From Silene conica (lineage: Eukaryota > Streptophyta > Magnoliopsida > Caryophyllales > Caryophyllaceae): 64,000 nucleotides of DNA. The notes beneath the pieces were generated by a model. The model was not told the origin of the DNA. It ran no database searches and worked only from the letters and a program-made list of their open reading frames with translations. The DNA lies in the NCBI GenBank assembly GCA_029255685.2, contig CM055315.2, positions 45,861,705-45,925,704 on the forward strand, written 5' to 3'. Every line of letters starts with the position of its first letter. Within the stretch, counting starts at the first letter, position 1. The translations under genes were made by a program, and so were the position numbers. Positions 10,841-23,730 of the stretch are shown one piece after another.

Positions 10841-11272
10841 GAGAATTATGGGTCTTCTGATTCGGAGTGGAGAAGTTCGACTTTCTATTTATAGTAATGT
10901 GGTTTGTTTACAGTTTTTCTCTACTCAACCTCGTGGTTGACCCTGTGTATTCGTGATCACCTGTGATGAACCAATTATTGGGGAGCAGATTGACAGGTGT
11001 TGAGACTATGGGAGCTAGGGGAAGAGAGAAGTTTGGACCCGGACCTGCCTAGAGTCTAGATCACCATAGTAGCTACTTATGAGTTGTACTTTCGTTTTAT
11101 CGAGACAGTTTGTTTTATATCAGTTGTATGAACTTGTTCTTTGAGATAACTTATCAATTTAAAGTACTGTTTATCTTCCTTTGTATCTACTGCCTCGGGA
11201 AACCGAGATGGTAACATCCTTATTTATCTAGGGAGTCCTAGTACAGGCCCTTAAATAAATGGGGGTGTTACA

Positions 11273-14200
11273 AAGTGGTATCAGAGAGAACAATCCTCAG
11301 GCCTAAACCAAATGAATAAAAATGAACATAGGAAGAGTCTAATGAAATGAACCCCGAGATGGGACTGATAGGAGCCCCAAAAAGGAACGGGATGAGTTAG
11401 GGGCCCCCTCACACCAAACCTGGGCCCTTTCTGTTCTGTCTCGGGAACCCAAAGAGAGTAATTGAAGAGTGGGGTAGACTGTATAGTGACCTGGTTATAT
11501 GATGCTAATGTTCTTGTAGGAGAAGAACGAGGTAAGTCATATGGGAGTTCTGATTAAGGATATGTGCAATATGAACTGTGGGTTGATATAATGATTGAAT
11601 TGAAATCATCAGAGTTTGGGATTTGTATTTGTTGAGCCATGGTTAGAGTGATGTGATCATGTGATTTTGATATTTGAACTGGAAGTGAATGACTATCGTG
11701 TCTATGTAATATAATGATGGTATTTGAACATGAATGATCGGACTTATATAAGTTAGTAACCCTTGTCTAGTGATATGCGGAACGTGTTGCCCCAAACCAT
11801 AATTGACATGTAGTTATGAGTTACATTCGTATATATGTGTACAAGTATTGAGCTATTTGGTTGGTTTCTCGAAATCTTTACCGTGTTCTGGATGACGATT
11901 AAGTTGGAATGGGTAATGAATGTTAATCTGGTATAATGATTCGTGCTTCAAATGATATGCCAACATGTTTCGAAAGATGAATGTTGAGTTGCGATGTAGT
12001 AATGTGAACTCGTAACAGAACCAAAATTTTAAATAAACTTCCATAATTTTACTTTGTTATACGGACGGTCATTTTAAATGTGTTCCATATTTGAGTATGA
12101 GAATTTGATGTGTGATAACCCTGTGAAGTTGGGTTGCAATGCTTTAGTTTTTATGTTAATAGGAGTTACATGTTGAGAGAAATAAATCAGTAGTTGACAG
12201 TGTTCAGATTGTTATTGCACAGTCCCGTTTGGACCAATCTTTTTGGTAAAATAAATCTTTTGAAACTCGTTTGTTATTTATGCATAATTCCAACTCTACT
12301 GTTCAGAATATGCGTTCACGCTTTCCAATGATAAGCCATGTAAAATCTTAATGAGTCGTTATTTAATTGTGAATCTTGCAAGTTGCCTAATTTTTCTGTT
12401 GAATTGCTGTAAAGTTCTTGCTAGACGGATTGAGTTATAAAAATTTTATTAAATGATTCCCTTGAAATATGCATTCGATTTTTTTTCCCCTATGTATATC
12501 TAGTCCTTTATATTTTCTCAAAACTATAGTCGCTCACACGTTAGATAAACTGTTATTTAATTATGGTTGGTAAGTTGCTGCATAATATTTAATTGGTGAA
12601 CTTATGAGATATGTAAGTACATATAAAAGTTTAATCGAATGTGAATTATGTGATGCAACCACGTGATATCCTGATATGGCATTAGTAACATGAATAGTAG
12701 GGATATGGTATGAGTATGAACCTCATTACGTGATAGCATAACCTTGTTTATTTCGTCAAGTTTAATATAGAATCGTTCCAATTATATGTCCTATATTATG
12801 ATCTCAAAATGAATATGTGCAGCTCGTATGTGATGTTAAAAGCATGTTTATCTGTGCCAAGTGACGGAATGAAATCTAACTGGTAAATTTGTTAGCATAA
12901 TATAGCAACCTAATGGTTATATGATTGTGATTATTTGAACAATGTGAATCTAGTTGATGTTCTTTCGTATATTGATGGTTTACCTCTGTCTAGTCCTCTG
13001 TGATTATAGGCCTTATAATTTTTTTCGAGAATATTGTTACACTATACAGTGAATTGCATAATGTTATACTTAGAATTTGATCACGATGTGTTAATTTATC
13101 AATTGTTGACATATGATTTATGGAAGTACTAGTCTGGTGAATTCGTTCCCTTTTATCGTTAATTCTGTTTTCATAATTCATGAACTAAAAGAACAAAGTT
13201 TTTGTAAGGGAGAGTCAGAATGTCTCCGTGTAGTATTGTTTCGATCTATAACTGGTAAAATTGTTTTGGATTCGTGTTTATAAATTGTCCCAATGTTTCA
13301 AACGTTTCAAAATACTTTCAAAAGTGATAAACCATGATAAAGCTTGATGTTTGATAAGTATGGTGATTGTTTGCAATATGACTATTCTGTAGCTAGGTGT
13401 CGATGAAATCCTGCTTGAATGTTAATTGCTGCGCATTGTATAAAACCCTTATTTTGCAAGTCGTATATAGTAATAGTTTCATGATAAATGATGTACTGTG
13501 AGTGGACAGGAAATGTACCTAAGTGATGTTGTTAACTTATTGACATCTGAGAATGTTAAACGGTCATGTAAGTCTATGATTTGTGCATACCTTGTGAAAT
13601 ATGTCAATGTTCCATGTATCATCACGTTAATTAATTTTGCTCTATGACTTTTCTAAAATATGATTTTATTGCTATAGTGTGACTAAGAGCATGAAACACT
13701 TTGATTTGTCGAGTATGAACTATAAGCTCTTGATTGCCTACATTATGCTTAGTATATTAAATTGTGATAAATTTCAAGAGTATATAAGCGTTATCTATTT
13801 CGAATCTGTCTTACTGCGTAGCACGATTCTACCGACCCTAATACCTATTATTATTCGAGGTTATATGTTACATGATATTTGATACGAGTCTCTTTTGGGT
13901 ACTGATTCGAGTTGAATTTTAGTAGTTGTCTTTTATCTTGATAGTTAAAATTTTCTATTGATGAGATAATTCTTTTGTTTGTGAGATGGAAAACTTTTGG
14001 TAATTGCTTAGTCTGAGTTATGTACAAGTTTTTGTTTTATAGCATACACGTCCTTGTTTATAAATAGAGGAACGATAAGTATATATACAAGTATGTCAAT
14101 GAACTTGGGAGGTAGGTATTAAGGGGATTGAGTTGCTCGTGAATCTAGAACAAAGGCCGTGATTGATTTTGTATTGAGATTTCAGTTCAGTATTTTATGG

Positions 14201-15135
14201 AGTGTTGTATGCTTTGACCTCGACTCGTGGGTGAGTAGCTTAGAGTTTTACTCTCTAAAAGTGAAGCAGACCCTTCAAGGGAATAATTGACAATGTTGAT
14301 ATTGGAATTGAGATGAGAACTGTTACTGGCGTTAAGTTATGAGTTATTAGGCCGTTGCGCCATATTGTGTTAAGGTCCAGTGTGACCCTGGTTATTGAGT
14401 TATATTCGGAATTTGAGATCGATATTGAGATGAAAGTCTGAATTGCGGTTTTTACTTCGCCAGTTGACTCACCCCTTGTCTTTGGTCTTAGATGAGACGA
14501 TGAGTACGATACTTGGTTACTTGGAGTTAGATTTTATGAGATAAAGTAATGAGTGATATGGAGTACTGTGTTAGAATGTTTATGGGGTTACGGGGACGTA
14601 ACCATGTTTTAAGGAGGATGTGATTGTAAAATCTTAATGATTTATGCTATGGCTAGTTGTTATGACATGACTAACTGATATGTCGTGAGAGTTTTAATTC
14701 ACTTGATAACCCTGCTGCGTATGTTATGCACTATATCGTGATTATTGGAGTATCATGTGTTGCAGTTGTGTGTTAAACTTTGGGGACAAAGTTTTTTTTT
14801 AGGAGGATAGAATGTAACATCTCGCATTTCTTAAACGTCACTTGTGTTGTTCATGCTTGTTAGTTGTTTCTTTACTGTTATGGGGTGGTGAACTTCGGGA
14901 CGAAGTTCATTCTAAGGAGGGAAGACTGTAATACTCTGTATTTTACCTTAATATTATTTACTATATTAGCGTGTTGACATTTTCTGGGCATTTATATTTG
15001 AGTCTTTCATATTCCAAGTTAAAGTTTTGGTTAATGTTTTGTTAATGTCTGTGTTCCAAGTTCTTTTGAACGGGATTGGTTATCACTTTACTGTGGTTGA
15101 ACTTCGGGACGAAGTTCATGTTAAGGGGGAAAGAT
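11273..15135 (+). mobile_element. internal body 1 of the tandem array, noncoding
   Basis: 3,863 bp between LTR 1 and LTR 2, starting with the primer site at 11275-11287 (TGGTATCAGAGAG type). It is AT-rich with no credible gene; the short frames (for example 11853-12044 and 13679-13882) do not resemble known proteins. The last 550 bp hold four successive stem-loop plus purine-tract modules (14586, 14775, 14889, 15098). By eye it differs from body 2 at only about four positions. Confidence 0.85.
14586..15135 (+). repeat. four stacked 3'-end modules (stem-loop, purine tract, LTR-like start)
   Basis: Four times in 550 bp the same order appears: a perfect stem-loop with loop GGGA or GGA, a purine tract, and a TGTAA-type LTR start. 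Arms: GGTTACG/CGTAACC (14586-14603), AAACTTTG/CAAAGTTT (14775-14794), TGAACTTCG/CGAAGTTCA (14889-14909), TGAACTTCG/CGAAGTTCA (15098-15118). Only the last abuts the real LTR at 15136. The second and third are followed by TGTAACATCTCG and TGTAATACTCTG, which look like starts of other LTRs. The block is repeated in body 2 (20778-21327). Confidence 0.85.
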
Positions 15136-17464
15136 TGTAATACCTCGAAAAACTTAGTCTCGATAACCAAGTTATTTTCGTGTCGATAGTTTGTTTTACG
15201 GCTTTAAGTATTCACGTTTTAAGTAACCAAGCAAGTTATGTAGTAAGTTGTTATGAGGGTTCGATCCCTAGACCTCTAGCATGATGGTATGGGCCTCGAA
15301 ATGTGTGCCCTCACCAAGCCCACACGGTTTATGTCATTTTTCACAACACCTTAAACCCTACCAAACAACATATCACTGCCGTCACTTTTACTCCTTCTCT
15401 AAACCTAAACCTAGTATTCCATATTTCATACAAACACACACATACTACAGCCGTCATAGCAAGGAGTTCGTAGGAGGTCTTCACGGTGGCCATAGGGCAG
15501 TTTAAGGGTGGTCGAAGCTGATCGGAAATAGGTATGCTCAACACGTTTTTCTGATTTACCTGGGTCTGTCGCATGTTTTGTGTTCTGAATTAGTCATATA
15601 TGTGGGCTAGAGGCGACTCCTCTTTGTGTATTTATAATCTATGTTCTTGGTAGTCGTGTCTTGTACTAGGTCGTGTCTGTGTCAACCACCAGGGAGTGTG
15701 TGGTAGGGTGTTTAACGTGGCCGTTCACAAGGGATCTGTTGTCGGGTTTATTTAAGTTGCTGCACCAGAATGTTTCATATTAATTTCGACACTTGTTTTG
15801 GTTGCACGAGTGTAGGGTGAGGGAGTAATGTTACTGGTGGTAGTCGAGGGAGTATCGGGGTGGTCGTCGTTGTGGGTTTAGTCGGCTAGGGCAGCGGCAG
15901 AGGTGGTGTCCGTGGGCTCTGTTCAGGCATAGGGAGTACAGGGTTTGGCTTATGAGTTTCTGTGGTAGTTTGGGGGTGGTACCACCGTTGACTCGGGGGA
16001 GATCGACGCCGTGGTACCACTGTGAGTCAGTAGCCTTGTGTCAGAGGGTGGTCGGAGCAGTGGTCACGGGTGGTGGTTAGGGTCATAGCAGCGTCGACAG
16101 CCCGTTTTGAGAGGGCTGGTTGGATGACGAGGTGAGGGAAATACCGGGTTTAAGGGGGTTGGTTCACCTCGCCGTTGTTGGTCGACCTCACTGACGGTGG
16201 TCAGGGTGTCCAGGGTGGTGTTGGGTACGGTGGTAGGTGGCTGCTGGTGGTTGTGGGGGCGTAATACGGTGGGGATAATGGGTTGGAGACGGGTGTCGTG
16301 TAAGGGGTTAATGTTTTGTTCTTTGACGATTTTCATAGTATTGTTATTATTATTAATAATATTATTATTACTTATTATTATTATAATTTATTATTATTGT
16401 TATTTAGTAATGTTAATATTATTATTATTTTGTTGTATTGGTGTTTTGTCGTTCTAGGTGGTTTGAGTCGTATTAATTTAAGTTGCGAGTCGGGAATTAC
16501 TTAAGTCAAGGGAGTTCCTTTATTTGGAAGTTTCTATAATAGGAAAGTTTCTATTTTTGGAAACTTTCCACTGATGGAAGGTTTCTATTTATAGTAAGTG
16601 TGAGTTGTTAAGGGGGTTCGGGAAGGTTATTAATTCGTTACATATACGTGTTTAGGTAGCGAGTTTCGTGTGGAACACTTCTAGCGAGCAGGGACTTATC
16701 TACAATTCTGCTTTTCGAGGTAGGGAAACTACTGGTATACGATGATGTGTAATCCGTTCTTATTTGATATCACAATGATGTGTAATCTGTTCTTATTGGA
16801 TATCCAGCATGCTTGCTATTTATTATCATGTGATCGTATATTGTGTTATTTATATCATTCTGTGATGTGTTACGAGGAGATAAAGGGTCTGTGATTGGTG
16901 CGGAGATAAAGGGTCTGTGATTGGTGCGGAGATAAAGGGTCTGTGATTGGTGCGGAGATAAAGGGTCTGTGATTGGTGCGGAGATAAAGGGTCTGTGATT
17001 GGTGCGGAGATAAAGGGTCTGTGATTGGTGTGGAGAATTATGGGTCTTCTGATTCGGAGTGGAGAAGTTCGACTTTCTATTTATAGTAATGTGGTTTGTT
17101 TACAGTTTTTCTCTACTCAACCTCGTGGTTGACCCTGTGTATTCGTGATCACCTGTGATGAACCAATTATTGGGGAGCAGATTGACAGGTGTTGAGACTA
17201 TGGGAGCTAGGGGAAGAGAGAAGCTTGGACCCGGACCTGCCTAGAGTCTAGATCACCATAGTAGCTACTTATGAGTTGTACTTTCGTTTTATCGAGACAG
17301 TTTGTTTTATATCAGTTGTATAAACTTGTTCTTTGAGATAACTTATCAATTTAAAGTACTGTTTATCTTCCTTTGTATCTACTGCCTCGGGAAACCGAGA
17401 TGGTAACATCCTTATTTATCTAGGGAGTCCTAGTACAGGCCCTTAAATAAATGGGGGTGTTACA
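15136..17464 (+). mobile_element. LTR 2 (middle) of the tandem array, a mosaic
   Basis: 2,329 bp. In its left part (to about 16330) it matches LTR 3 with about four differences and LTR 1 with about two dozen. In its right part it matches LTR 1 with about four differences and LTR 3 with about a dozen. It lacks the MITE of LTR 1. This is the pattern expected of an LTR made by exchange between a 3' LTR and a 5' LTR. Confidence 0.85.
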
Positions 17465-20400
17465 AAGTGGTATCAGAGAGAACAATCCTCAGGCCTAAAC
17501 CAAATGAATAAAAATGAACATAGGAAGAGTCTAATGAAATGAACCCCGAGATGGGACTGATAGGAGCCCCAAAAAGGAACGGGATGAGTTAGGGGCCCCC
17601 TCACACCAAACCCGGGCCCTTTCTGTTCTGTCTCGGGAACCCAAAGAGAGTAATTGAAGAGTGGGGTAGACTGTATAGTGACCTGGTTATATGATGCTAA
17701 TGTTCTTGTAGGAGAAGAACGAGGTAAGTCATATGGGAGTTCTGATTAAGGATATGTGCAATATGAACTGTGGGTTGATATAATGATTGAATTGAAATCA
17801 TCAGAGTTTGGGATTTGTATTTGTTGAGCCATGGTTAGAGTGATGTGATCATGTGATTTTGATATTTGAACTGGAAGTGAATGACTATCGTGTCTATGTA
17901 ATATAATGATGGTATTTGAACATGAATGATCGGACTTATATAAGTTAGTAACCCTTGTCTAGTGATATGCGGAACGTGTTGCCCCAAACCATAATTGACA
18001 TGTAGTTATGAGTTACATTCGTATATATGTGTACAAGTATTGAGCTATTTGGTTGGTTTCTCGAAATCTTTACCGTGTTCTGGATGACGATTAAGTTGGA
18101 ATGGGTAATGAATGTTAATCTGGTATAATGATTCGTGCTTCAAATGATATGCCAACATGTTTCGAAAGATGAATGTTGAGTTGCGATGTAGTAATGTGAA
18201 CTCGTAACAGAACCAAAATTTTAAATAAACTTCCATAATTTTACTTTGTTATACGGACGGTCATTTTAAATGTGTTCCATATTTGAGTATGAGAATTTGA
18301 TGTGTGATAACCCCGTGAAGTTGGGTTGCAATGCTTTAGTTTTTATGTTAATAGGAGTTACATGTTGAGAGAAATAAATCAGTAGTTGACAGTGTTCAGA
18401 TTGTTATTGCACAGTCCCGTTTGGACCAATCTTTTTGGTAAAATAAATCTTTTGAAACTCGTTTGTTATTTATGCATAATTCCAACTCTACTGTTCAGAA
18501 TATGCGTTCACGCTTTCCAATGATAAGCCATGTAAAATCTTAATGAGTCGTTATTTAATTGTGAATCTTGCAAGTTGCCTAATTTTTCTGTTGAATTGCT
18601 GTAAAGTTCTTGCTAGACGGATTGAGTTATAAAAATTTTATTAAATGATTCCCTTGAAATATGCATTCGATTTTTTTTCCCCTATGTATATCTAGTCCTT
18701 TATATTTTCTCAAAACTATAGTCGCTCACACGTTAGATAAACTGTTATTTAATTATGGTTGGTAAGTTGCTGCATAATATTTAATTGGTGAACTTATGAG
18801 ATATGTAAGTACATATAAAAGTTTAATCGAATGTGAATTATGTGATGCAACCACGTGATATCCTGATATGGCATTAGTAACATGAATAGTAGGGATATGG
18901 TATGAGTATGAACCTCATTACGTGATAGCATAACCTTGTTTATTTCGTCAAGTTTAATATAGAATCGTTCCAATTATATGTCCTATATTATGATCTCAAA
19001 ATGAATATGTGCAGCTCGTATGTGATGTTAAAAGCATGTTTATCTGTGCCAAGTGACGGAATGAAATCTAACTGGTAAATTTGTTAGCATAATATAGCAA
19101 CCTAATGGTTATATGATTGTGATTATTTGAACAATGTGAATCTAGTTGATGTTCTTTCGTATATTGATGGTTTACCTCTGTCTAGTCCTCTGTGATTATA
19201 GTCCTTATAATTTTTTTCGAGAATATTGTTACACTATACAGTGAATTGCATAATGTTATACTTAGAATTTGATCACGATGTGTTAATTTATCAATTGTTG
19301 ACATATGATTTATGGAAGTACTAGTCTGGTGAATTCGTTCCCTTTTATCGTTAATTCTGTTTTCATAATTCATGAACTAAAAGAACAAAGTTTTTGTAAG
19401 GGAGAGTCAGAATGTCTCCGTGTAGTATTGTTTCGATCTATAACTGGTAAAATTGTTTTGGATTCGTGTTTATAAATTGTCCCAATGTTTCAAACGTTTC
19501 AAAATACTTTCAAAAGTGATAAACCATGATAAAGCTTGATGTTTGATAAGTATGGTGATTGTTTGCAATATGACTATTCTGTAGCTAGGTGTCGATGAAA
19601 TCCTGCTTGAATGTTAATTGCTGCGCATTGTATAAAACCCTTATTTTGCAAGTCGTATATAGTAATAGTTTCATGATAAATGATGTACTGTGAGTGGACA
19701 GGAAATGTACCTAAGTGATGTTGTTAACTTATTGACATCTGAGAATGTTAAACGGTCATGTAAGTCTATGATTTGTGCAAACCTTGTGAAATATGTCAAT
19801 GTTCCATGTATCATCACGTTAATTAATTTTGCTCTATGACTTTTCTAAAATATGATTTTATTGCTATAGTGTGACTAAGAGCATGAAACACTTTGATTTG
19901 TCGAGTATGAACTATAAGCTCTTGATTGCCTACATTATGCTTAGTATATTAAATTGTGATAAATTTCAAGAGTATATAAGCGTTATCTATTTCGAATCTG
20001 TCTTACTGCGTAGCACGATTCTACCGACCCTAATACCTATTATTATTCGAGGTTATATGTTACATGATATTTGATACGAGTCTCTTTTGGGTACTGATTC
20101 GAGTTGAATTTTAGTAGTTGTCTTTTATCTTGATAGTTAAAATTTTCTATTGATGAGATAATTCTTTTGTTTGTGAGATGGAAAACTTTTGGTAATTGCT
20201 TAGTCTGAGTTATGTACAAGTTTTTGTTTTATAGCATACACGTCCTTGTTTATAAATAGAGGAACGATAAGTATATATACAAGTATGTCAATGAACTTGG
20301 GAGGTAGGTATTAAGGGGATTGAGTTGCTCGTGAATCTAGAACAAAGGCCGTGATTGATTTTGTATTGAGATTTCAGTTCAGTATTTTATGGAGTGTTGT

Positions 20401-21327
20401 ATGCTTTGACCTCGACTCGTGGGTGAGTAGCTTAGAGTTTTACTCTCTAAAAGTGAAGCAGACCCTTCAAGGGAATAATTGACAATGTTGATATTGGAAT
20501 TGAGATGAGAACTGTTACTGGCGTTAAGTTATGAGTTATTAGGCCGTTGCGCCATATTGTGTTAAGGTCCAGTGTGACCCTGGTTATTGAGTTATATTCG
20601 GAATTTGAGATCGATATTGAGATGAAAGTCTGAATTGCGGTTTTTACTTCGCCAGTTGACTCACCCCTTGTCTTTGGTCTTAGATGAGACGATGAGTACG
20701 ATACTTGGTTACTTGGAGTTAGATTTTATGAGATAAAGTAATGAGTGATATGGAGTACTGTGTTAGAATGTTTATGGGGTTACGGGGACGTAACCATGTT
20801 TTAAGGAGGATGTGATTGTAAAATCTTAATGATTTATGCTATGGCTAGTTGTTATGACATGACTAACTGATATGTCGTGAGAGTTTTAATTCACTTGATA
20901 ACCCTGCTGCGTATGTTATGCACTATATCGTGATTATTGGAGTATCATGTGTTGCAGTTGTGTGTTAAACTTTGGGGACAAAGTTTTTTTTTAGGAGGAT
21001 AGAATGTAACATCTCGCATTTCTTAAACGTCACTTGTGTTGTTCATGCTTGTTAGTTGTTTCTTTACTGTTATGGGGTGGTGAACTTCGGGACGAAGTTC
21101 ATTCTAAGGAGGGAAGACTGTAATACTCTGTATTTTACCTTAATATTATTTACTATATTAGCGTGTTGACATTTTCTGGGCATTTATATTTGAGTCTTTC
21201 ATATTCCAAGTTAAAGTTTTGGTTAATGTTTTGTTAATGTCTGTGTTCCAAGTTCTTTTGAACGGGATTGGTTATCACTTTACTGTGGTTGAACTTCGGG
21301 ACGAAGTTCATGTTAAGGGGGAAAGAT
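17465..21327 (+). mobile_element. internal body 2 of the tandem array, noncoding
   Basis: 3,863 bp, the same length as body 1 and nearly identical to it, with the same primer site (17467) and the same four stacked 3'-end modules before LTR 3. No coding sequence recognised. Confidence 0.85.
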
Positions 21328-23656
21328 TGTAATACCTCGAAAAACTTAGTCTCGATAACCAAGTTATTTTCGTGTCGATAGTTTGTTTTACGGCTTTAAG
21401 TATTCACGTTTTAAGTAACCAAGCAAGTTATGTAGTAAGTTGTTATGAGGGTTCGATCCCTAGACCTCTAGCATGATGGTATGGGCCTCGAAATGTGTGC
21501 CCTCACCAAGCCCACACGGTTTATGTCATTTTTCACAACACCTTAAACCCTACCAAACAACATATCACTGCCGTCACTTTTACTCCTTCTCTAAACCTAA
21601 ACCTAGTATTCCATATTTCATACAAACACACACATACTACAGCCGTCATAGCAAGGAGTTCGTAGGAGGTCTTCACGGTGGCCATAGGGCAGTTTAAGGG
21701 TGGTCGAAGCTGATCGGAAATAGGTATGCTCAACACGTTTTTCTGATTTACCTGGGTCTGTCGCATGTTTTGTGTTCTGAATTAGTCATATATGTGGGCT
21801 AGAGGCGACTCCTCTTTGTGTATTTATAATCTATGTTCTTGGTAGTCGTGTCTTGTACTAGGTCGTGTCTGTGTCAACCACCAGGGAGTGTGTGGTAGGG
21901 TGTTTAACGTGGCCGTTCACAAGGGATCTGTAGTCGGGTTTATTTAAGTTGCTGCACCAGAATGTTTCATATTAATTTCGACACTTGTTTTGGTTGCACG
22001 AGTGTAGGGTGAGGGAGTAATGTTACTGGTGGTAGTCGAGGGAGTATCGGGGTGGTCGTCGTTGTGGGTTTAGTCGGCTAGGGCAGCGGCAGAGGTGGTG
22101 TCCGTGGGCTCTGTTCAGGCATAGGGAGTACAGGGTTTGGCTTATGAGTTTCTGTGGTAGTTTGGGGGTGGTACCACCGTTGACTCGGGGGAGATCGACG
22201 CCGTGGTACCACTGTGAGTCAGTAGCCTGGTGTCAGAGGGTGGTCGGAGCAGTGGTCACGGGTGGTGTTTAGGGTCATAGCAGCGTCGACAGCCCGTTTT
22301 GAGAGGGCTGGTTGGATGACGAGGTGAGGGAAATACCGGGTTTAAGGGGGTTGGTTCACCTCGCCGTTGTTGGTCGACCTCACTGACGGTGGTCAGGGTG
22401 TCCAGGGTGGTGTTGGGTACGGTGGTAGGTGGCTGCTGGTGGTTGTGGGGGCGTAATACGGTGGTGATAATGGGTTGGAGACGGGTGTCGTGTAAGGGGT
22501 TAATGTTTTGTTCTTTGACGATTTTCATAGTATTGTTATTATTATTAATAATATTATTATTACTTATTATTATTATAATTTATTATTATTGTTATTTAGT
22601 AATGTTAATATTATTATTATTTTGTTGTATTGGTGTTTTGTCGTTCTAGGTGGTTTGAGTCGTATTAATTTAAGTTGCGAGTCGGGAATTACTTAAGTCA
22701 AGGGAGTTCCTTTATTTGGAAGTTTCTATAATAGGAAAGTTTCTATTTTTGGAAACTTTCCACTTATGGAAGGTTTCTATTTATAGTAAGTGTGAGTTGT
22801 TAAGGGGGTTCGGGAAGGTTATTAATTCGTTACATATACGTGTTTAGTTAGCGAGTTTCGTGTGGAACACTTCTAGCAAGCTGCGACTTATCTACAATTC
22901 TGCTTTTCGAGGTAGGGAAACTACTGGTATACGATGATGTGTAATCCGTTCTTATTTGATATCACAATGATGTGTAATCTGTTCTTATTGGATATCCAGC
23001 ATGCTTGCTATTTATTATCATGTGATCGTATATTGTGTTATTTATATCATTCTGTGATGTGTTACGAGGAGATAAAGGGTCTGTGATTGGTGCGGAGATA
23101 AAGGGTCTGTGATTGGTGCGGAGATAAAGGGTCTGTGATTGGTGCGGAGATAAAGGGTCTGTGATTGGTGCGGAGATAGCGGGTCTGTGATTGGTGCGGA
23201 GATAAAGGGTCTGTGATTGGTGTGGAGAATTATGGGTCTTGTGATTCAGAGTGAAGAAGTTCGACTTTCTATTTATAGTAATGTGGTTTGTTTACAGTTT
23301 TTCTCTACTCAACCTCGTGGTTGACCCTGTGTATTCGTGATCACCTGTGATGAACCAATTATTGGGGAGCAGATTGACAGGTGTTGAGACTATGGGAGCT
23401 AGGGGAAGAGAGAAGCTTGGACCCGGACCTGCCTAAAGTCTAGATCACCATAGTAGCTACTTATGAGTTGTACTTTCGTTTTATCGAGACAGTTTGTTTT
23501 ATATCAATTGTATAAACTTGTTCTTTGAGATAACTTATCAATTTAAAGTACTGTTTATCTTCCTTTGTATCTACTGCCTCGGGAAACCGAGATGGTAACA
23601 TCCTTATTTATCTAGGGAGTCCTAGTACAGGCCCTTAAATAAATGGGGGTGTTACA
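21328..23656 (+). mobile_element. LTR 3 of the tandem array
   Basis: 2,329 bp, ends GGGGGTGTTACA, followed by the AACAT target duplication and the resumption of LINE ORF2. It carries the six-unit 26-bp repeat (23069-23224) and has about ten private differences in its right half relative to LTRs 1 and 2. Confidence 0.88.
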
Positions 23657-23661
23657 AACAT

Positions 23662-23730
23662 AAACTGATTAATATCACGCTGTTTCTGTACATTATTCAT
23701 ACCTCGTATATTCCAGAGACCTATAATCAT
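23662..23730 (-). pseudogene. LINE ORF2 start (N-terminal piece)
   Basis: Encodes the ORF2 N-terminus beginning MIIGLWNIRGMNNVQKQRD, the typical start of a plant L1 endonuclease. The start codon at 23730-23728 overlaps the ORF1 stop in the form ATGA. The frame continues on the other side of the tandem gypsy array at 8619. Confidence 0.85.

Larger units (their letters stand above)
8625..11272 (+). mobile_element. LTR 1 of the tandem array
   Basis: 2,648 bp. It is longer than the other two LTRs by 319 bp, which equals a 310-bp MITE plus a 9-bp target duplication. It contains the six-unit tandem repeat at 10685-10840. By eye it differs from LTR 3 at roughly 35-40 sites, about 1.6%. The small frames in it are not gene-like. 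Confidence 0.88.
8625..23656 (+). mobile_element. tandem three-LTR gypsy element (LTR-body-LTR-body-LTR)
   Basis: A 15,032-bp insertion in LINE ORF2, flanked by the 5-bp duplication AACAT (8620-8624 and 23657-23661). It has three LTRs (8625-11272, 15136-17464, 21328-23656) and two internal bodies of exactly 3,863 bp each. Each body starts with a tRNA-Met-like primer site (TGGTATCAGAGAG) and ends in a purine-rich tract. No gag or pol coding is present in either body, so the family is non-autonomous (LARD-like). LTR ends of the TGTAAYAC...GTGTTACA type and the pre-PPT stem-loop point to gypsy. Confidence 0.9.

Noticed and set aside
10684-10860. CRISPR-like array of 26-bp units
   Set aside because: The units are directly adjacent without spacers and lie in a plant LTR. 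A simple tandem repeat.
11853-12044. 63- to 67-codon frames conserved between the two internal bodies
   Set aside because: The bodies are nearly identical at the DNA level, so conserved frames carry no information. No domain recognised.
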